The notes beneath the pieces are model-generated. The model was not told where the DNA came from. It saw only the letters and a program-made list of their open reading frames with translations, and searched no databases. This document shows, one piece after another, positions 36,042 through 49,900 of a DNA stretch of 64,000 nucleotides (the first letter of the stretch is position 1; every line of letters begins with the position of its first letter). The stretch lies in NCBI GenBank assembly GCA_016858145.1, contig JAEHOE010000149.1:186001-250000 (forward strand). Reading direction: 5' to 3'. Made by a program: the position numbers and the translations under genes. Source of the stretch: Edaphochlamys debaryana (lineage: Eukaryota > Chlorophyta > Chlorophyceae > Chlamydomonadales).

Positions 36042-37540
36042 TCAGACCGTGGTGGAGTCCGGCTCAATCACGGTACGGCAGCCGTACTGGTACAGCTGCT
36101 CGCGGTAGAACTGCGGGAGCAGCGGAACAAGATGTTTTAGGGCACACAGTCAGCCGGCGTTTATCATGGCGGGCAGCAGTCGCCTTGCACCCCTCGCTGT
36201 AGCCTGCGCCCCAGTGCCTACCCGGATCTCTGCCTTCCCCACCCCCCGTTTGTCCCCCCCTGTCCCAAAGCTTTTTAACCCCGCTGCACCTTGCCCCCGT
36301 TCCTCAATCCTCAACCCCATCCCCTTCCCCCACCGCCCCCGTGCTGCCTCACCTCGGCGTGCTCCTTGAGCGCCGTGGTCACCAGCGCCATGCCCAGCTG
36401 CTTGGAGGTGGCGTAGCAGTTCTTGGCGTGCGACTCGTCCGCGCCCGGGATGACGGAGCAGATGGCGCGCGTCACGCCCTTCTCGCTGTGCTGCGTGTTG
36501 TCCACCAGGAGCACGCGGTAGTTGCCTGGGGTCGGGAGGAGGGGGGGAGAGGACGGGGTGGACGGGGTGAGGGCGGCGGAAAATGGGAGAGGCATGAGGG
36601 AGAGAGGCTGGGGGTTCGGAGAAAAAGGGATCGACATAGTGGAAGTGGCATGCACAGGAAGGAAAGAGGAGGACCGTGGGTGTGGCAAGACGAGGGGGGG
36701 GGGAGCGGTGGTGGGATTAGGCGATGGCGGCGCTCAGCAGGTCTGGCGGGCCGCCAAGCCTACGACTACGAGGGCCCGCAAGACGGGCCTGCACCGGCCC
36801 AGGCGGCTTCTGGCGCTGGGAGCTGATGGGCTGGTCTGCGTGCCGGTACTCACCGCCGCCAGGGGGGGAGTTCTTCTGCTTGTCAATGCCGCTGCCGTTG
36901 CGCCCGGCCTCGGGGGTCGGGGTCCAGCTGCTGCCCCAGTCGCTCAAATCGAAGCCGCCCAGCCGCTTGCTCACGTCCACGTCGGACGGGCGGTCAATGA
37001 CGTTGCCGCCTGGGGGGTTTGGGGGTGTGGATGGCAGGCGGCGAAGGGTGAGGCAAGGGCGGAGCTGGGAAGCGAACGGGCGGTGTGGACGGCAGTCGGC
37101 CCACGCCAGGACGAAGGTGCTGGAGACTGGCGCGGAAGACAGCGGGGTCGCGGGACCAGCGGCTGGGCCCTGGCGCCGCAAAGGACAACCATTTTCTCTC
37201 TATCTCAAAGCCTGCTCCGGTAGCACCTGGCCGCGCGAAGCAGCGGGTGCAGGGATGTTGCGCGAGTGGTCGCGACCCCATGCCAAGCGGCAAGGCAAGA
37301 GGCTGGTCACGGGGACCCCCAGCCAGGCCAATACCGCACGAGTGTCCCTGCCAAGCCTTCGCGGTGTGCCCAATGCGCTGCGTGTGCCCCCAGAAGTTTC
37401 TGATTGCCCCGCACCCGCCGCCGCATCCCCCAACGCGACTCACCACCGCCAAAGCGAGCGGCCACGAAGCAGCGCACGCGAGAGCGACCAGCCGACCGGC
37501 AAGCGACGCGAGAGGGAGCGGACACGCGCGCCTGAAGCAT
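36042..37540 (-). CDS. ClpS-like protease adaptor, probably plastid-targeted (4 exons)
   Basis: Exons in coding order: 37540-37444, 37009-36854, 36525-36353, 36110-36042. The sum is 495 nt, 164 residues, with all phases matching. Residues 1 to ~33 (MLQARVSAPSRVACRS, Arg/Ser/Ala-rich, no acidic residues) look like a chloroplast transit peptide. Residues ~34-85 are a linker with GGFDLSDWGSSW. Residues ~86-164 match the ClpS core: YRVLLVDN, then helix, then LVTTALKEHAE and a final TVIEPDS. ClpS hands N-degron substrates to the Clp protease. In canonical ClpS the pocket uses Asn-Asp after the first strand and a His in the second helix; here the first pair is D93-N94 and no equivalent His is visible, so substrate choice may differ. 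The gene is head-to-head with the Sfi1-like gene, 365 bp apart. Confidence 0.72.
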
Positions 37541-37905
37541 TCTTGCAAGTCGTGTGTGTGAGAGTGTTGGAGGAGGCTTTGGAGCAAGTAGCTAGCGCGA
37601 CACGCAGAGGTAGCGGTGCAGCTAAAAGGACCGGGGGGCGTGCGGCCGGGCCAAAACGGCGACCCATCGTGAGTTGGATCCGGTCGAGCTGTCTCGCCCA
37701 GCACAAACGCAACCCGACGTGTCCACTTACCACATATTGTGCCACAAGCTACCGAAGTGATGGCCGGGCGAGCTGCTCGGGCGTTTGACGAATGGCTTTG
37801 CGCACCGCCGCGCAACAACAAGAGCAACATGTGCCTAACAATCTAGAGCTATATGGGCTCCCCTAGCCGGGCTCCGGCGTCTGGGGGGCCAGCTCGGAGG
37901 TCGGC
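37541..37905. promoter_or_regulatory. Short shared promoter region, ClpS-like / Sfi1-like genes
   Basis: The two genes start in opposite directions only 365 bp apart, so both promoters must lie here or overlap the first exons. I see no clear TATA box. The designation rests on position only. Confidence 0.5.
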
Positions 37906-40900
37906 ATGGACTTCCTCAGCGGACGCATCGCTCGCGGGCACCGTCGGGCTGCCGCTGCCGCTGCTGGTGCGTCGGATGTGGTGTCAACGACGGCTGCCTT
38001 GCATCTTAGCCCTGACCTGTCCCCCTGGCCCCCGCCTTTCCTTCCAACCCTCACCCCGCCATTCCTTCGCGGTCCCTGCAGAGGCCGCTCGCCGTGCCCC
38101 TTGGCAGGCCCCATGAGCAGAGCCAGCGACGCCGGTCGCTGGGCGATGCGGACATCGCGAAGGACTCCGCCAAACGCGTCACCTTCAGCCTCAAGCCGCG
38201 CCGCCCTGGCCCGGCCTACGGCTCTCCCTCGCCACCGGGCCGCCGCATCCCGCCCAACACAACTGGCCGCACGGCGCAGCCCCAGGAGGCCGGGGCTGCC
38301 GGGGAAGCCAATGCCCATGACCGCAACCGCGCGCCGGCATCCCGGCCGCAGAGTGCCGCTGCTAGCACGAGCTCCGTGGCGCGCAGGCTCTTCCGTGCGG
38401 TGCAGGGCTATGTGGACCCAGCCAACGCCCTTTCGCCAGATCCCCAGCCCCGGACCGGCTTGATCCCAGAGCCCCAGCCTCAGCAGCCTCCCCCCCCCGG
38501 GCCCGCCGGACCCCCGGTGGACCTATGGCCCGGCTGGACTGGCTTCGGCCCCGGACAGGACCCGCTGCCCCCCGGCGGAGGCGTGCCGCTCGAGAGCGCA
38601 GCGCTAGACGCTCTAGCGTTGGCGCGCACGCGGCTCGCCCTCAACTGCGCCACCAGCCTGGGCCCTGCGCCCATGGTGACCCCTGCCGAGCCTGCCATGG
38701 GCTGGAGGGAAGGTGGGGCAGGTGTGGGCGTGTGGTCGCCCGTCAGGGCGCCCGCTGTCTGGCAAGGCGGCTCGCTGCCGCTCCTGGCGGGGCCGGGCCC
38801 AGGGGCCATGCTCGGACCCGGAGCAGCTGGGTATGGCCGGGCCAGCCCTCAGCGGGTACACACAGGCGCACAGCCCTGGCTGTCCCAAGCTGGGCAGCAG
38901 CTGGAGCAGCAGCAGCAGCGCCTGCCAGGGCCGCTGCCTGCAGGGCCCTGGCCAGCCTCCAGCCAGCCGCAACCGGCAGCCGTCACTGCCGGGCTGCTGC
39001 CGTACAGCGCGCCAGGGCCCCCCATCCACCCACCTGGAGGCCCCGGTGCCCAGCCCGGTGTCCCGCAGGACGCCTTGGGCCGGCCACCCCTTTCCACGAT
39101 CCCCCCAAACAACCCAGCCCTACTTCCAGCCATGCCGCCTCTGCAGCAGCCCACGCAAGCACCATCCATGTCTGCGTCTTCAGCATCCGCCGCTACCGCT
39201 GCCGCTGCCGCTACCGGTGCCGCTGCCGCTGCCGCTGAGGCGCTGCTGCTGTCCGCAGAGGAGCCCGCTGATGAGGAGGACGCGAGCTTCGAGCGGGTGC
39301 ACCTGCTGCTCAACTCCCTGCAGCTGCCGGGCACAGACCGCCCGTCCTCCGCAGCAGCAGCCCCGGTGCTGCGCCTTCACCACTACAGCACTGTCCCGGG
39401 TCCCGGCCCGGCCGCGGGCCCTGCGGCTGTGGCTGCAAGGGCCGCGGCGGCGGTCCTTGCAGCGGCTGCGCAGGCAGCAGCAGCTGCGGCAGGAGGCGTA
39501 GGCAGCCCCGGGTGGGTTCAACCTGGCCAGCCGGGCTCGGGCGGCGGCGGTTGGGAGTCGAGTCCAACGGCAGCCCCGCCCTCACCGACCCCCTCAGCCC
39601 CGGGCGCGCCATGTGGGTCGTGGAACTTTGACCGTGCACTGGCAGCTAGAGGCGATGGGCCCGGTTGGGAGGGGCCCGGCGCGGGGCCCAGAGGCCCGGC
39701 CGCAGGTACCAGCGTGTACAGTATCGCGCTCGGGTCTGCTGGCAGGGCCTGGCTGCAGGCGGTACAAAGGGCGGCTGTCGCTGGAGCTGCAGACCATGCT
39801 GGTGAAGCGGGCGTGGGGGAGGGTGACGGTGATGGTGGGGGCGGCGGCTGCGGCCGGCTGGGCGTGGAGGAGCTGGTTCAGCAGCTGAGGGAGGCGCAGA
39901 GGGAGCGGCGGCTGGCGGAGGCGGCGGTGCTGGCAGCGCGGCTGGGGCTGCCGCGGCGGCGGCTTGCACGGCTGGAGGCGGCGGTAAGGAGTGGGTTCGG
40001 GGCTCTGCGGGTACTGGGGTGTAGATGGGCGCCTCTCGAAAGCGCTAGGCGCGGCTGGTGTTCCCAAGCCTTGGCCTTGACCTGGTGTATGCCTGGCGTG
40101 CAGGTGGCGGCTTCCGGTGTGCCACCCGCCGCTACCCTGTCTCTGCTAGACCGCCTTGAGCCACGGCTACTGGCCAAAGTGGTGCTAGCGGTGTTGAAGG
40201 AAGCGGCGGCGGAGGCGGCAGCGCTTGAGGAGCTGCTGGCGTCACGGACGGCGGTGGGCGGGCCGCTGGTGGCGGCGGCTTGGCGCGTGTGGCGGAGGGC
40301 GGCGAGGCACCGCGCGGCGCTGCGGCGGCGCGTGTCCGCGGCCGCGGAACGCAGGTGCGAGCTGGTCCGGGAATTGTACACAACCTTTGTGGGAGCATGT
40401 ATAGGGGCAGTGGTACAAAGCGTGAACCGCGAAAGCTTACCCTTCTCTTGACCCCTCACGCAGGCGCAAGCGCGCGCTTTCCCGAGCGCTGCTGGCTTGG
40501 CGTACCGCCCTAGAGCGCGCAGCCGACCTACGCAGCCGTCACGCCACTCTCCAAGCCCGGACGGCTTCACGCCGCACCCGCAGCTGTTTCTCCGCCTGGC
40601 GCGCCCTGGCGGCGCGCTACGTCACGCTACGGTCCGTGCTGCGCAGCTGCCGCGCGGCCCGGCTCCGCCGGCTCTTGCACCGCTGGCGGGCCGTCGCCGC
40701 GGAGCAGGCGGCGGCGGCCCGCCGCCGCGCCGCCGCCGCCGAGCACCGTCGCCGCGCGCTGCTGACGGCGGCGCTGGCGCACTGGCGCTACCTGCACGTC
40801 GCCCGCAACCTGGCGCGCGTATGGGAGGCGGCGCTGGCGCGGCGCCACGAGCTGGCGCTGCTCGGCCGCGTGCTGCGCGTGTGGTGCTTCTTCGCCAAGC

Positions 40901-43900
40901 GCTGCAGGCAGCTCATCCGCCAGCTGTCAGTGCAGAAGACGGCGGCAGGTAGGCCTGGGGCGCATGCACCCACTTGCCATCCCTCTGCTCGGGCAATGCG
41001 CTCCGCTGCCTTAGCTGTCGTTTGGTCCGTAGCAGTGCCATACGCCTACCCAACATGTACTCATCGCCCCCTCGCTGCCCTCGCACCCGCCGCCGCGCAC
41101 CCGCAGCCACCGGCTCCGCCCCCGTGGTGGTGGACGAGGGCGGCCTAGCACAACCCCTGCGCCTGGCGGCACTGCCCGGGCTGCAGCAGCGGCTGCTGGG
41201 TGCGGCGCGGCAGCTCATGGCGGGTATGGCCGACGAGCTCCTGCACCTGCGCTCCTTCCTGCGCTTCGGCCTGCTCGTGGGCCCGTGTGGGCCCCTGGGG
41301 CAAGGTGCTGAGGGCCTCGATGGCGTGCCTGTGTCGGGCATGGCAGCTGCGGCATCATCACGGGGCCAGGGCCGGGGCCGGGGCGGAGCTAGGGCGATGC
41401 CGGTGAGGCTATCGGCGGCGATCGAGGGCGCCGAGCGGGCAGCGGTGTGGAGCAGCGAGTGCCCGCGTGGGGAGGCGCCGGGTGCAGCGGCAGGGGAGGG
41501 CGAGGCGGCGCCGGTGTCGCCGCGGCTGCTCATCAGCGGGCAGTGGGCGCACAAGCGGCAGGTCATGCTGCTGGCGGCGCAGCTGGCGCAGGTGCAGCGA
41601 ATGGCGGCCGAGGTGGACCGACAGCTGCAGGAGGCCGAGAGGTGCGCGGGGCCTGAGCTGCCCCTGAGCGGTCTGGGCGTGGGACACGGGCATCTGAGCG
41701 GTCAGGATGGCATGTTGTTGACTTTGGGGCCCACCTGTGCGTGATCAGTGCGTCGCCTGTCGCCCACACGCCGCCGCAGGGATGCCGCCGACGCCAAGGC
41801 CAAGCTGCAGGCGGCCGCCGATGCGGTGCAGCGGCGTGTGACGGGGGGCCGCGAGGCGGCGGCGGAGGCGGCCGCGGAGCAGCAGCTGCTGACGGCGGAG
41901 CTGGAGGAGCTGGAGCGGGTGGGTCCGCGGGCCTTGCCGTGGCTCTATCCAGGCCCTGGGTCTTGCATACATCGTCACCTCTACCTAGGCCCCGAATCTG
42001 ATCTTGCATACTTCAGCTTGGTCTGCGCATTATTTTTCGGATTCTGTCGTTGCGCTGGCAGCTGTGCGGTGACTGGTCAGTTGCGGGTTTCTAATCTTGC
42101 TGGCCTGAATGAGTTTTTATGGGTTGCTCCCGCAGGAGGCCCAGGCGGTGGCGGGCTACTTGGAGCGGTGCCGCGCAGCTGCGGACGCGGCGGCCGAGAA
42201 GGAGGCGGCGGCGGCGGCCCAGCTGGCGGAGGCGGAGGCGAAGCTTCAGCAGGCCGCCGCGGTGGCGGCGGCGGCAACGGCCCGGAGCCAGGCGGCCGCT
42301 CGGGCGGCGGCGGAGGCGCAGGCCGCTGCACAAGCGGCCTTGGCTCAGGTGCGTCTGCTGCCTACACTAGGACCATGTTCTCTACATCGCTACATTCTGA
42401 CCCCCTATGCTGAACACCGGTAATCCCTCACCCCTCCGCCCCATCTTCCCCATGCCCCCTTCCCCCTTGCTTCAAACAGCAACAAGCGCACCAGCGTCAA
42501 GGCGTCGACGATGCCCTCAACCCCGGCCCGGCCCCTTCCACCTCCGCCTCCGCCCCCGGCGCCGCCGCCCCGCGCCCCGCCAGCCCCCAGCTCCTGGCCT
42601 CTCGTGGGGCGGAGCGGCGGGGGCGTGAGCGCCTGTTGTCGGCACAGCGGCGGCTGGCGGAGGCGCTGGCCCTCAAGGCCGCCCTGTCGGCACACTGGAG
42701 GGAGGAGCAGGCCGCCGCTGCCGCGGCCCCCCGCTACGCCTCCCAGCGGCACGCGCTGAGGGTGGGCCAGGCGCAATCGCAGGTGCGAGGCTGACGCACA
42801 GATGGGTGCTCGCGCAGTGCTGGGGCAGACAGAGGAACACAGAATTCCCAAACCCTTCTTCCTGGTTTGCCGTACTGTGTCGTACAGGTGGTTGAGGCGG
42901 CCAAGGTCGTGTCCCTGGCGGAAATGGAGGTGCGGCCCCGCGAGTGGCGACGGGGGGGAACCGGGGGGAGGTGGCGTTGAAGCCGGGTGCTTGCCAGCCC
43001 ATGCGCGCCCCCGCGCGTTGGACCCAGACTGTGCGCACGGGAGGTCAGGGATGCGGCCTCGGCCTGTCCACCCCTCGGCTCTGACAGCCGCCACCTCTGT
43101 GCTGTGACGGTGCTCATGCGGCTTCCGGCGGGCTGCGGCCCTTGATTGCCCTGGCTATCCACCCACGACCCCATGCGGTTCGGGCAGGAGTTTGTGCAGC
43201 ACCGGTTGGGGCGTTCGGCACCAGGCGGGCTAAACACTGAGTATCTGTACCTCTATCCTTCCTTCCTCCTCTGCTCTTTCCTCACGGCCTCGCAGGTCCA
43301 GGACATGCTGTCAGCGGTGTGTCTCTCGGCACTTTCAGAAAGCTGCGGCATGTGTCACCCTTTTCGATGTCTTTCTTCCTCCTCTGAGGTTCCTTTGCTC
43401 CATCCACAAACCACATAGGTCCAGGACCTGCTGTCAGCGGTGGAGGTACTCCGCAGCGCCACGCAGCAGCGGGAGGCGGCCGCGGAGCAAGTGGTGGCGG
43501 CGCAGGCGGCGGCGGCGGCGGTGCAGGCGGCGGCGGTGGAGCAGGCGGGCTTGGCCGCATCCGCGGCGGGCGAGCAGGCGGCGGCGGCGGCGCGCGAGGC
43601 GGCGGAGGCGGCCCGGGCGGAGCGAGCGGCGCGGAACGAGGTGACGGTGCTTCAGGTGAGCACACATGAGGATATGGGTTGCGGTTCGGGTTTTCGGGTC
43701 TTGAGAGCGTTGCCTCCAGGGGAGCGAGGTTTCCCAGCCACACAGGACTCTGGGTCCCAAGGGCCCTTTACTCTGGCCGTCCTTCATCTGGCCCCGCTCC
43801 CGCACCTCGACCACTGGCCCGCCGGCACCCTGCCCCCCTTCCTCTGCCCACAGGCCCGCGTGTACTCCCTGACCCGTGCCCGCGAGGAGGCCGCCGGCGG

Positions 43901-46900
43901 CGTGATGCCCGCGGGGGCGGCCGATGCCACCCTTCTGGGGCCGCTGCGGGAGCGGCAGCGGGTGCTGGCGGAGGCCCTGGCGGCGGTGCGGGCGCGCGCG
44001 GCGGAGGCGCAGCGGGAGGTTGCGGAGGCGGTGGCGGCGGCGGAGGCAACGGTGGGCTCGGGGCTGGCTTCACGCCGAGGAGGGCTCGGGTCATCGGAGA
44101 ACGCAACGAGAGGGCGGCGTCAGATGAAGACTGCATGTTCATCCCTACGCGCCTGCCCCGCCCCCTTTCCCATGCCCCCATCATCTCCCCTCTCCCCCCA
44201 TTCCCTTCCCCCCGCAGCTTCCCCAGCAGGTGGAGGCGGCCGAGGTGGCGGCCCGCGCCGCGCTGCTGCGGCTGCAGCCCGCCCGGGCCAAGCTGGCGGC
44301 CTCGGGGCAGCAGCTGCGGGGGCGGCTGGCGGCCTACCCCTCGGAGCTGGTGCGCCTGGTCTCGGCGGTGGTGGAGCGGCGGGGGGTGGAGGCGTGCCAG
44401 GTGGGAGGGGAGCTGGGGAGCGAAGCGGGTAGGGAGAGGAGGGAAGGCAAGGGGAGGAGCCGCAAGGGGCGGGTGTTGGGTATTGGGCATTGGCTCGCGT
44501 CAAAGCGTGATGATATCGGGAACGATTGCGCTGCGCACCCGCCCTCTTGACCTGATCCCTAAACTCTGCACCCGCCCCAGGACGAGCACGGTGACTGGCG
44601 GATCTCCAACCTCCCGCCCGACTGGGAGCGACAGATGCGCCCCGGCCTGCTGGCGGCGGCCGCCACCGCCGATGACGATCTGTACGACAGCAGCAATAGC
44701 AGTAGCAGCAGTGGGTCTGGTGGGGACGATGGAGGGCAAGGCGGCCCAGAGGAGGCGGGGCTGGGCTCGGCTGCTTCGCCTGGCGGCGCGCCTGCCCACT
44801 CCACCAGCCCCGCCGTTACAAGACGCGGCCGCCGCAGCCCCGGCAGAGCCGGCGCTGCCGGTGGTGTGACAGGCGCTGGCGGAGGCAGCGGCAGCACAGG
44901 CCCACAGCGCGGCGGGCCCCGCCGGGCCTCGAGTGGGCCCGTGGCGGTCTCCTCAGCGCCGTCCTCGCCCGGGGCCTGGGCCCCAACCGGCGTTGCCGAC
45001 CTTTCCGCGGCCGCCCTCGCGCGCGTCGCTCGCTCCGCCCTGGCTTCCGCCGCCACGCGCACCCCCGAGGCCCGAACCGATCAGAGCCCGCTCCGAAGCG
45101 CCCGCCGCGGCGGCGGCCTCGCGGCCCTGGCCCCCGAAGCAGGCAGCAGCGCCGAGCGTTCGGTCGGGGCGAGAGGCGGAAGGGAAGGAAAGGGACGGGC
45201 CGGGTCCAAGCGCCACGCATCACCGCTGCGGGGCAGCAGCGGGCTCAGCGCGTACGGCATCCGGATCCAGGTCCGGGGCCACAGCCCCGGCGAGGCCAGC
45301 CCGGGCCCAGGCCCGAGCTCGGGCCCGGGCCTGGGCCTGGGCCTATACCGCAGCCCGGGCAGGGCCGGCTACACCGCCGCTCGCTACCCCACCGCTCAGT
45401 CGCCTTCAGGCCGCTGGCAGGGCGCCGCCATCACCACCGCTGCCGCCTTCAGTGAGGGTGATGCCGGCGTCATCGCTCTCGCCACGCGCTCGCCGCCAGT
45501 CCACCGGGAGCGGAAGCGTGTGGCTCGCGCCCTGGGCTTTGCTGGCGGCGGCAGGGCCGATGGCGAAGCTTTCGGGGGCATGGGCATGGGCGGAGGTGTT
45601 ACGGTGGTGCCCGTGGGCGAGATTGCGGACCTGGCACAACCCGTGGTGGACCGGCCCTGGAGCGTGCCGGTGCCGCGCTCGCGGGGTGGGCCAAGGTCGG
45701 GGCTCCGGGCGGCCTCCGTCTCGCCCGCCCGCAGCCCCCTCCGCATCTTTGAGAGGGTCCTGGGCCGACCGCTCAGCCCCGGCCCCGGCGGAGGGAGCAG
45801 CAGTAGCAGCAGCAGTGGCCATGGTGGCGGGGAGGATGAGGAGGGCGGCAGCGACGGCGGCGGTGGCGGTGGCAGCAGCCCTGGCAGCGCTGGCGGAGGC
45901 GACGGCGGGGACGCACGGAACGGCAACAGGTCCAGCAGAGCTGGTGGCGGCGCGCGCGGCGGCTGCGCAAGCGAGGGCCTGCAGCAGTCGCACCCTGGGG
46001 CCCAGCGCAGTGCCGTCCCCCACACCACAACAGACGCCCCAGCAGCTGCTTCCAGCGACATGCCGCCCCGGGGAGAACTCCAAGACGGCCAGCACGCCTC
46101 GGTGCACGGGGCAGCTTACGCCGCCATGGCCTCCGCACCGGTGTCCGTCACGGCAGCCCTCGCTCGGTCCAGCTCGGGGCTTGGGCCGGAGCCAGGATCC
46201 GCCCTGGGATCCTTCGGTTTTGGATCTGGATCCGGATCTCGCTCAGGATCCCATGCCAGTGCCACCGCCGCTGCCCTGGCCTCCCCGGGGCAGGACCGGC
46301 GCTCCAGGACTGGCAGCGGCAGCGGTGGTGCCTCCGCCGGCCCGCTCAGCAAGAGCACCTCCGCCGGATCCAGCCGCGACGACGGCAGCCGTAACGCCCG
46401 CCTGGTCGACCGACTGGCGAGCCTCAGCGTCAGCCCGGGCGCCAGCCTGCAGCTGCCGTCAGACCGTGGGGAAGAGGCCTCCGAGGGGGAGGGCCCAGAG
46501 GGGTTTGAGCAGGGCGCGAGGCGCGGGCACGCGAGCGGCAGCGAGGGCCACCAGCGGTCGAGTGACGCCAGCGGCTCGGGACGGGGCAGCGGAGGCGCGA
46601 GCCGGAGCCGCAGCGGCGACGGCGGGGCCAGCGGCGCCGCCACGACCATCGGCGAGACAGTGGACGACGGACTCGAGGGGCTGCCCTCCCAGGCCCAGAT
46701 GTCGTACGGGCAGCCCGACCTGGACGCATCCGACGATCAGGACGAGCTGTCGTATGCACCGTACACTTCGGTGTACGGCAGGGCTTCCGGCGGCGGTGAT
46801 GGCGACGACGCTGCAGATCCCGATGCCTATGCCGGTGTCGCAGACTATGAGGCGGGAGGGTACCACTTCGAGCATTTAAACTGTGACGCGCCCACCGCGG

Positions 46901-49900
46901 GGGGCGGCGGGGGCGGGGTCCAGGGCCGGCGGGGCGGCCGGCGGGCCCCGCCCCGCCGCCCGGCGGCTCCGCTGGTGGCCCGCAGCGTGCACGACGCAGC
47001 GGCGCTTTTCTTCCTCCGGAAGCTGTGCCGCCGCACGCTGCAGGTGGGGTGGGACGCGACCTGCTGGTAGCACCCGAGGGGGTTATGGGAGCGCGTGTGC
47101 CTGTGCAGCCTTATGCAGCTTGAGGCTTAGGGGTAGTGGACTGCAGCGCAAGCTGCAGGTGGGCTGGGAATTGGCATGAATGGCCCCTTTGAGCTCCCTG
47201 GACGCAGGGGGCTGGGGCGCGGTCTTCATGCGCTTGTGTGCACCATATGCATTCTGCAGCTGGGGGCTGGCCACTGCAAGGGCACTGCAGCGGACGGGGC
47301 CAACCGTCAACTGCTAACCATAACCATAACCGTCAACCGCAACCGCAGGGCCTCCGCGAGTACAACGCCAGCCTCGGCGCCCTGGCCGCCCGCGTGGGGG
47401 CGGTGGGGCGCACGGGGCGTCTGCGGTGGGCGCTGGCGGCCCTCGTGGCCGCCGTGCGGGAGCCGGTGGCGCGGGCCGACGCCTTTGCGGCCGCCAACCG
47501 CGCCTTCCGCGCCTACGCCGCCTGGCGCGTGTGGGTGCACGGGCGCCAGCAGGAGGGGGTGCTGCTGGCGCTCGTGGCGGCGCGGCACCGGGAGCGGCTG
47601 TTGCGGCGGTGCTGGGCGAGCTGGGGGCACTGGATGCTGGTACAGGTAGGGACGGGGGCTTCTGAGGGGGGCTTCTACTCTGCACTTTCATTTGGGCGTG
47701 GAAGACAGGGGACCAACGGCGGGGGGACTACCGGGTGACGGCCGGGGGCTCGTAGGGACGAGGGGTAGGGGCGTGCTGGGGGCATTGGATGCTCGTGCAG
47801 GTGTGTGTTGGGGGCGGGGCGAGTAAGCCAGGAGATGGAGTAGCGGAGGGCTGCCGGGTGAGGGGAAGGGGGTGTTGATTGGGTGGGCGGTGCTGGGCGT
47901 GCTGGGGCCACTGGGTGCTGGTGCAGGTGAGGCGAGGGCACGGGAATGGGAGCTGCAGTACGGGTGTTCGCTTGGGGGCACACGGCCTAGACGGTAGACA
48001 CCGAGGCGCCTGTCCCGGCCCTCCCCCGCCCTCCCCCTCTCTTCCCCGCCACCATGTCGCTGCCCCCCAGGAGGCCAAGCAGTCCGCCCGCCTGCTGGCG
48101 CACTACCAGCACCTGCGCTGGCTGCTGCGGCGCTGGCGGAGCGGCGCGGAGGCGCTGGCGGCGGCGGCGCAGCGGCGGGCCGTGGCAGACCACCTGTGGG
48201 TCCCCTGCTGCCTTGGCACACCTCGCGTCTCCCAGCGTCCAATCCCCGTCTTATCTTCCCACGTGCCTAGATATCGCGGATGGCTTACCCACGAAACAAC
48301 CCAGTAGCCCCCCTCGCTGCCACCCACTGCTGCGCTAGACTGCAGCTGCAGCTGCCTAGGTCCACCTCATCCGCCTCGCCCCCGCTGCTGCACGCACGAA
48401 ACAAGCCCCTAGCGCCCCCCGCTGCATCAACACATTTAGGGCTCCCGCTCCGTTCCCTTCACTTACACATGTCGTACACCTGTCTTACTCCTTGTGGCGC
48501 CCCCCCTCCCTGGTCCCTCGCAGCTACGGCCGCTCGCTGCAGCGGCGCTGCCTGGGCCACTGGCGCAGGGTGGTGCGGGCGCGGCGGCTGCTGGGGCGCG
48601 TATTGGCCACGGCGGAGGCGCTGTGGGAGATCCGGTGTGACACAGTCAAGACGTGAGTGGGGGGCCGGGGACTAAGCACTTTGATTCAAGCCTGGGCGCT
48701 GGGGCGCTGCCCTGATGTCCCGTCGCCAACTCCCACTTTACTCACCCCGCCTGCTGCCCCCACCCACCCACCCGTCCGCTGCCCTCATCTTCGCCTGCAG
48801 CCTGGGTGCCGAGTTCCTGTCCTCATCTCAACCTATTCTCATTCAAATGCGAATCACCTCCCCCTGTACTCCACCCACCCACCCGTGCGCTGCAGCCTGG
48901 GCGCTGAGTTCCTGTCCCTCCGCGCCGCCTGGGACGCCCTGGCCGCCTACACAGCCCGCCGCGCTGCCAAGCGAACGGAGCGCATCAACGCCGTGGCAGC
49001 GGAGGCGCACCGCTCCTCCCTGCTGCGCGTGCGCGCCCTCGCCGCCTGGCGGGTGCGTGTCGGGGTGGGGGGCCCGGCCGCGTGCCGACCCTGGTGTGCT
49101 CCTGTCCTCCCTGTCCTGTCCTCCCTGCCGTGTTGAGAGCACTTAAAGAAAAAGCTCTCATTCCTGCGTCCCGTCCTTTGTTTGCCGAATTCGCCTTCAG
49201 GCCGCCGTGGAGCTGGCCTGGCAGGAGCGCCACACGGCCCTGTGCGCCGCGCGCCTGCTGCAGCACTGGCGGCGGCTGGCGCACGAGGCCCGCGAGCAGC
49301 CCCGCAGCCGCTGCAGCCTGCGCCGCCGCCTGCGCCAGTGCGGCTTCGCTGGCGGCGAGGCGGACGTGCGGAGGGCCTACTTGCTGCGCTGCGGCGTGGC
49401 GGCGCTTACGAGCTCCTTTCGGCAACCGCGCAGGTGCGGGCAGGAGCTCTTAGAGGGAATGTTGGGTGGGATGGGTTTGGCAGAGCGGGCCTGGCGAGGC
49501 ATATCGTTCTCGTTAACGAGCTGTGCCCCCGCCCCAGGCACTACGAGCGCGCCCTCCTCCGCCGAGCGCTGTGGGGCCTCCGGGTCTTACCCGCCCAACT
49601 GGAGGCGCGGGCGCAGGCGCACCTCGAGCGCTCGCTGCTGGGCCGCTGGCGAGCGGCGGTGCTGGCGGCGTGGCGGCAGGCTGCGGCGCAGAGGGCTGCG
49701 CTGCGGCGGGCGTCGGAGGTGGCTGAGGCCTGGCGTGTGCGGTGAGGCTGGCTTCGCGAAACCCCTGTCACATGCTTTCACATGCTTTCCCAGCACCTGC
49801 CCCTTTCCTTCCCTCAATCCAACAGGGTGGCCGCACCACCTTGCGCCCATCGCCTCTACCCGCCATGCCTTTTCAACCACCCTCCGTCACACACGCCTTT

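Noticed and set aside
35540..36110. Plus-strand frames overlapping the ClpS-like 3' end
   Set aside because: They overlap the well-supported last exon in antisense and show no conserved pattern.
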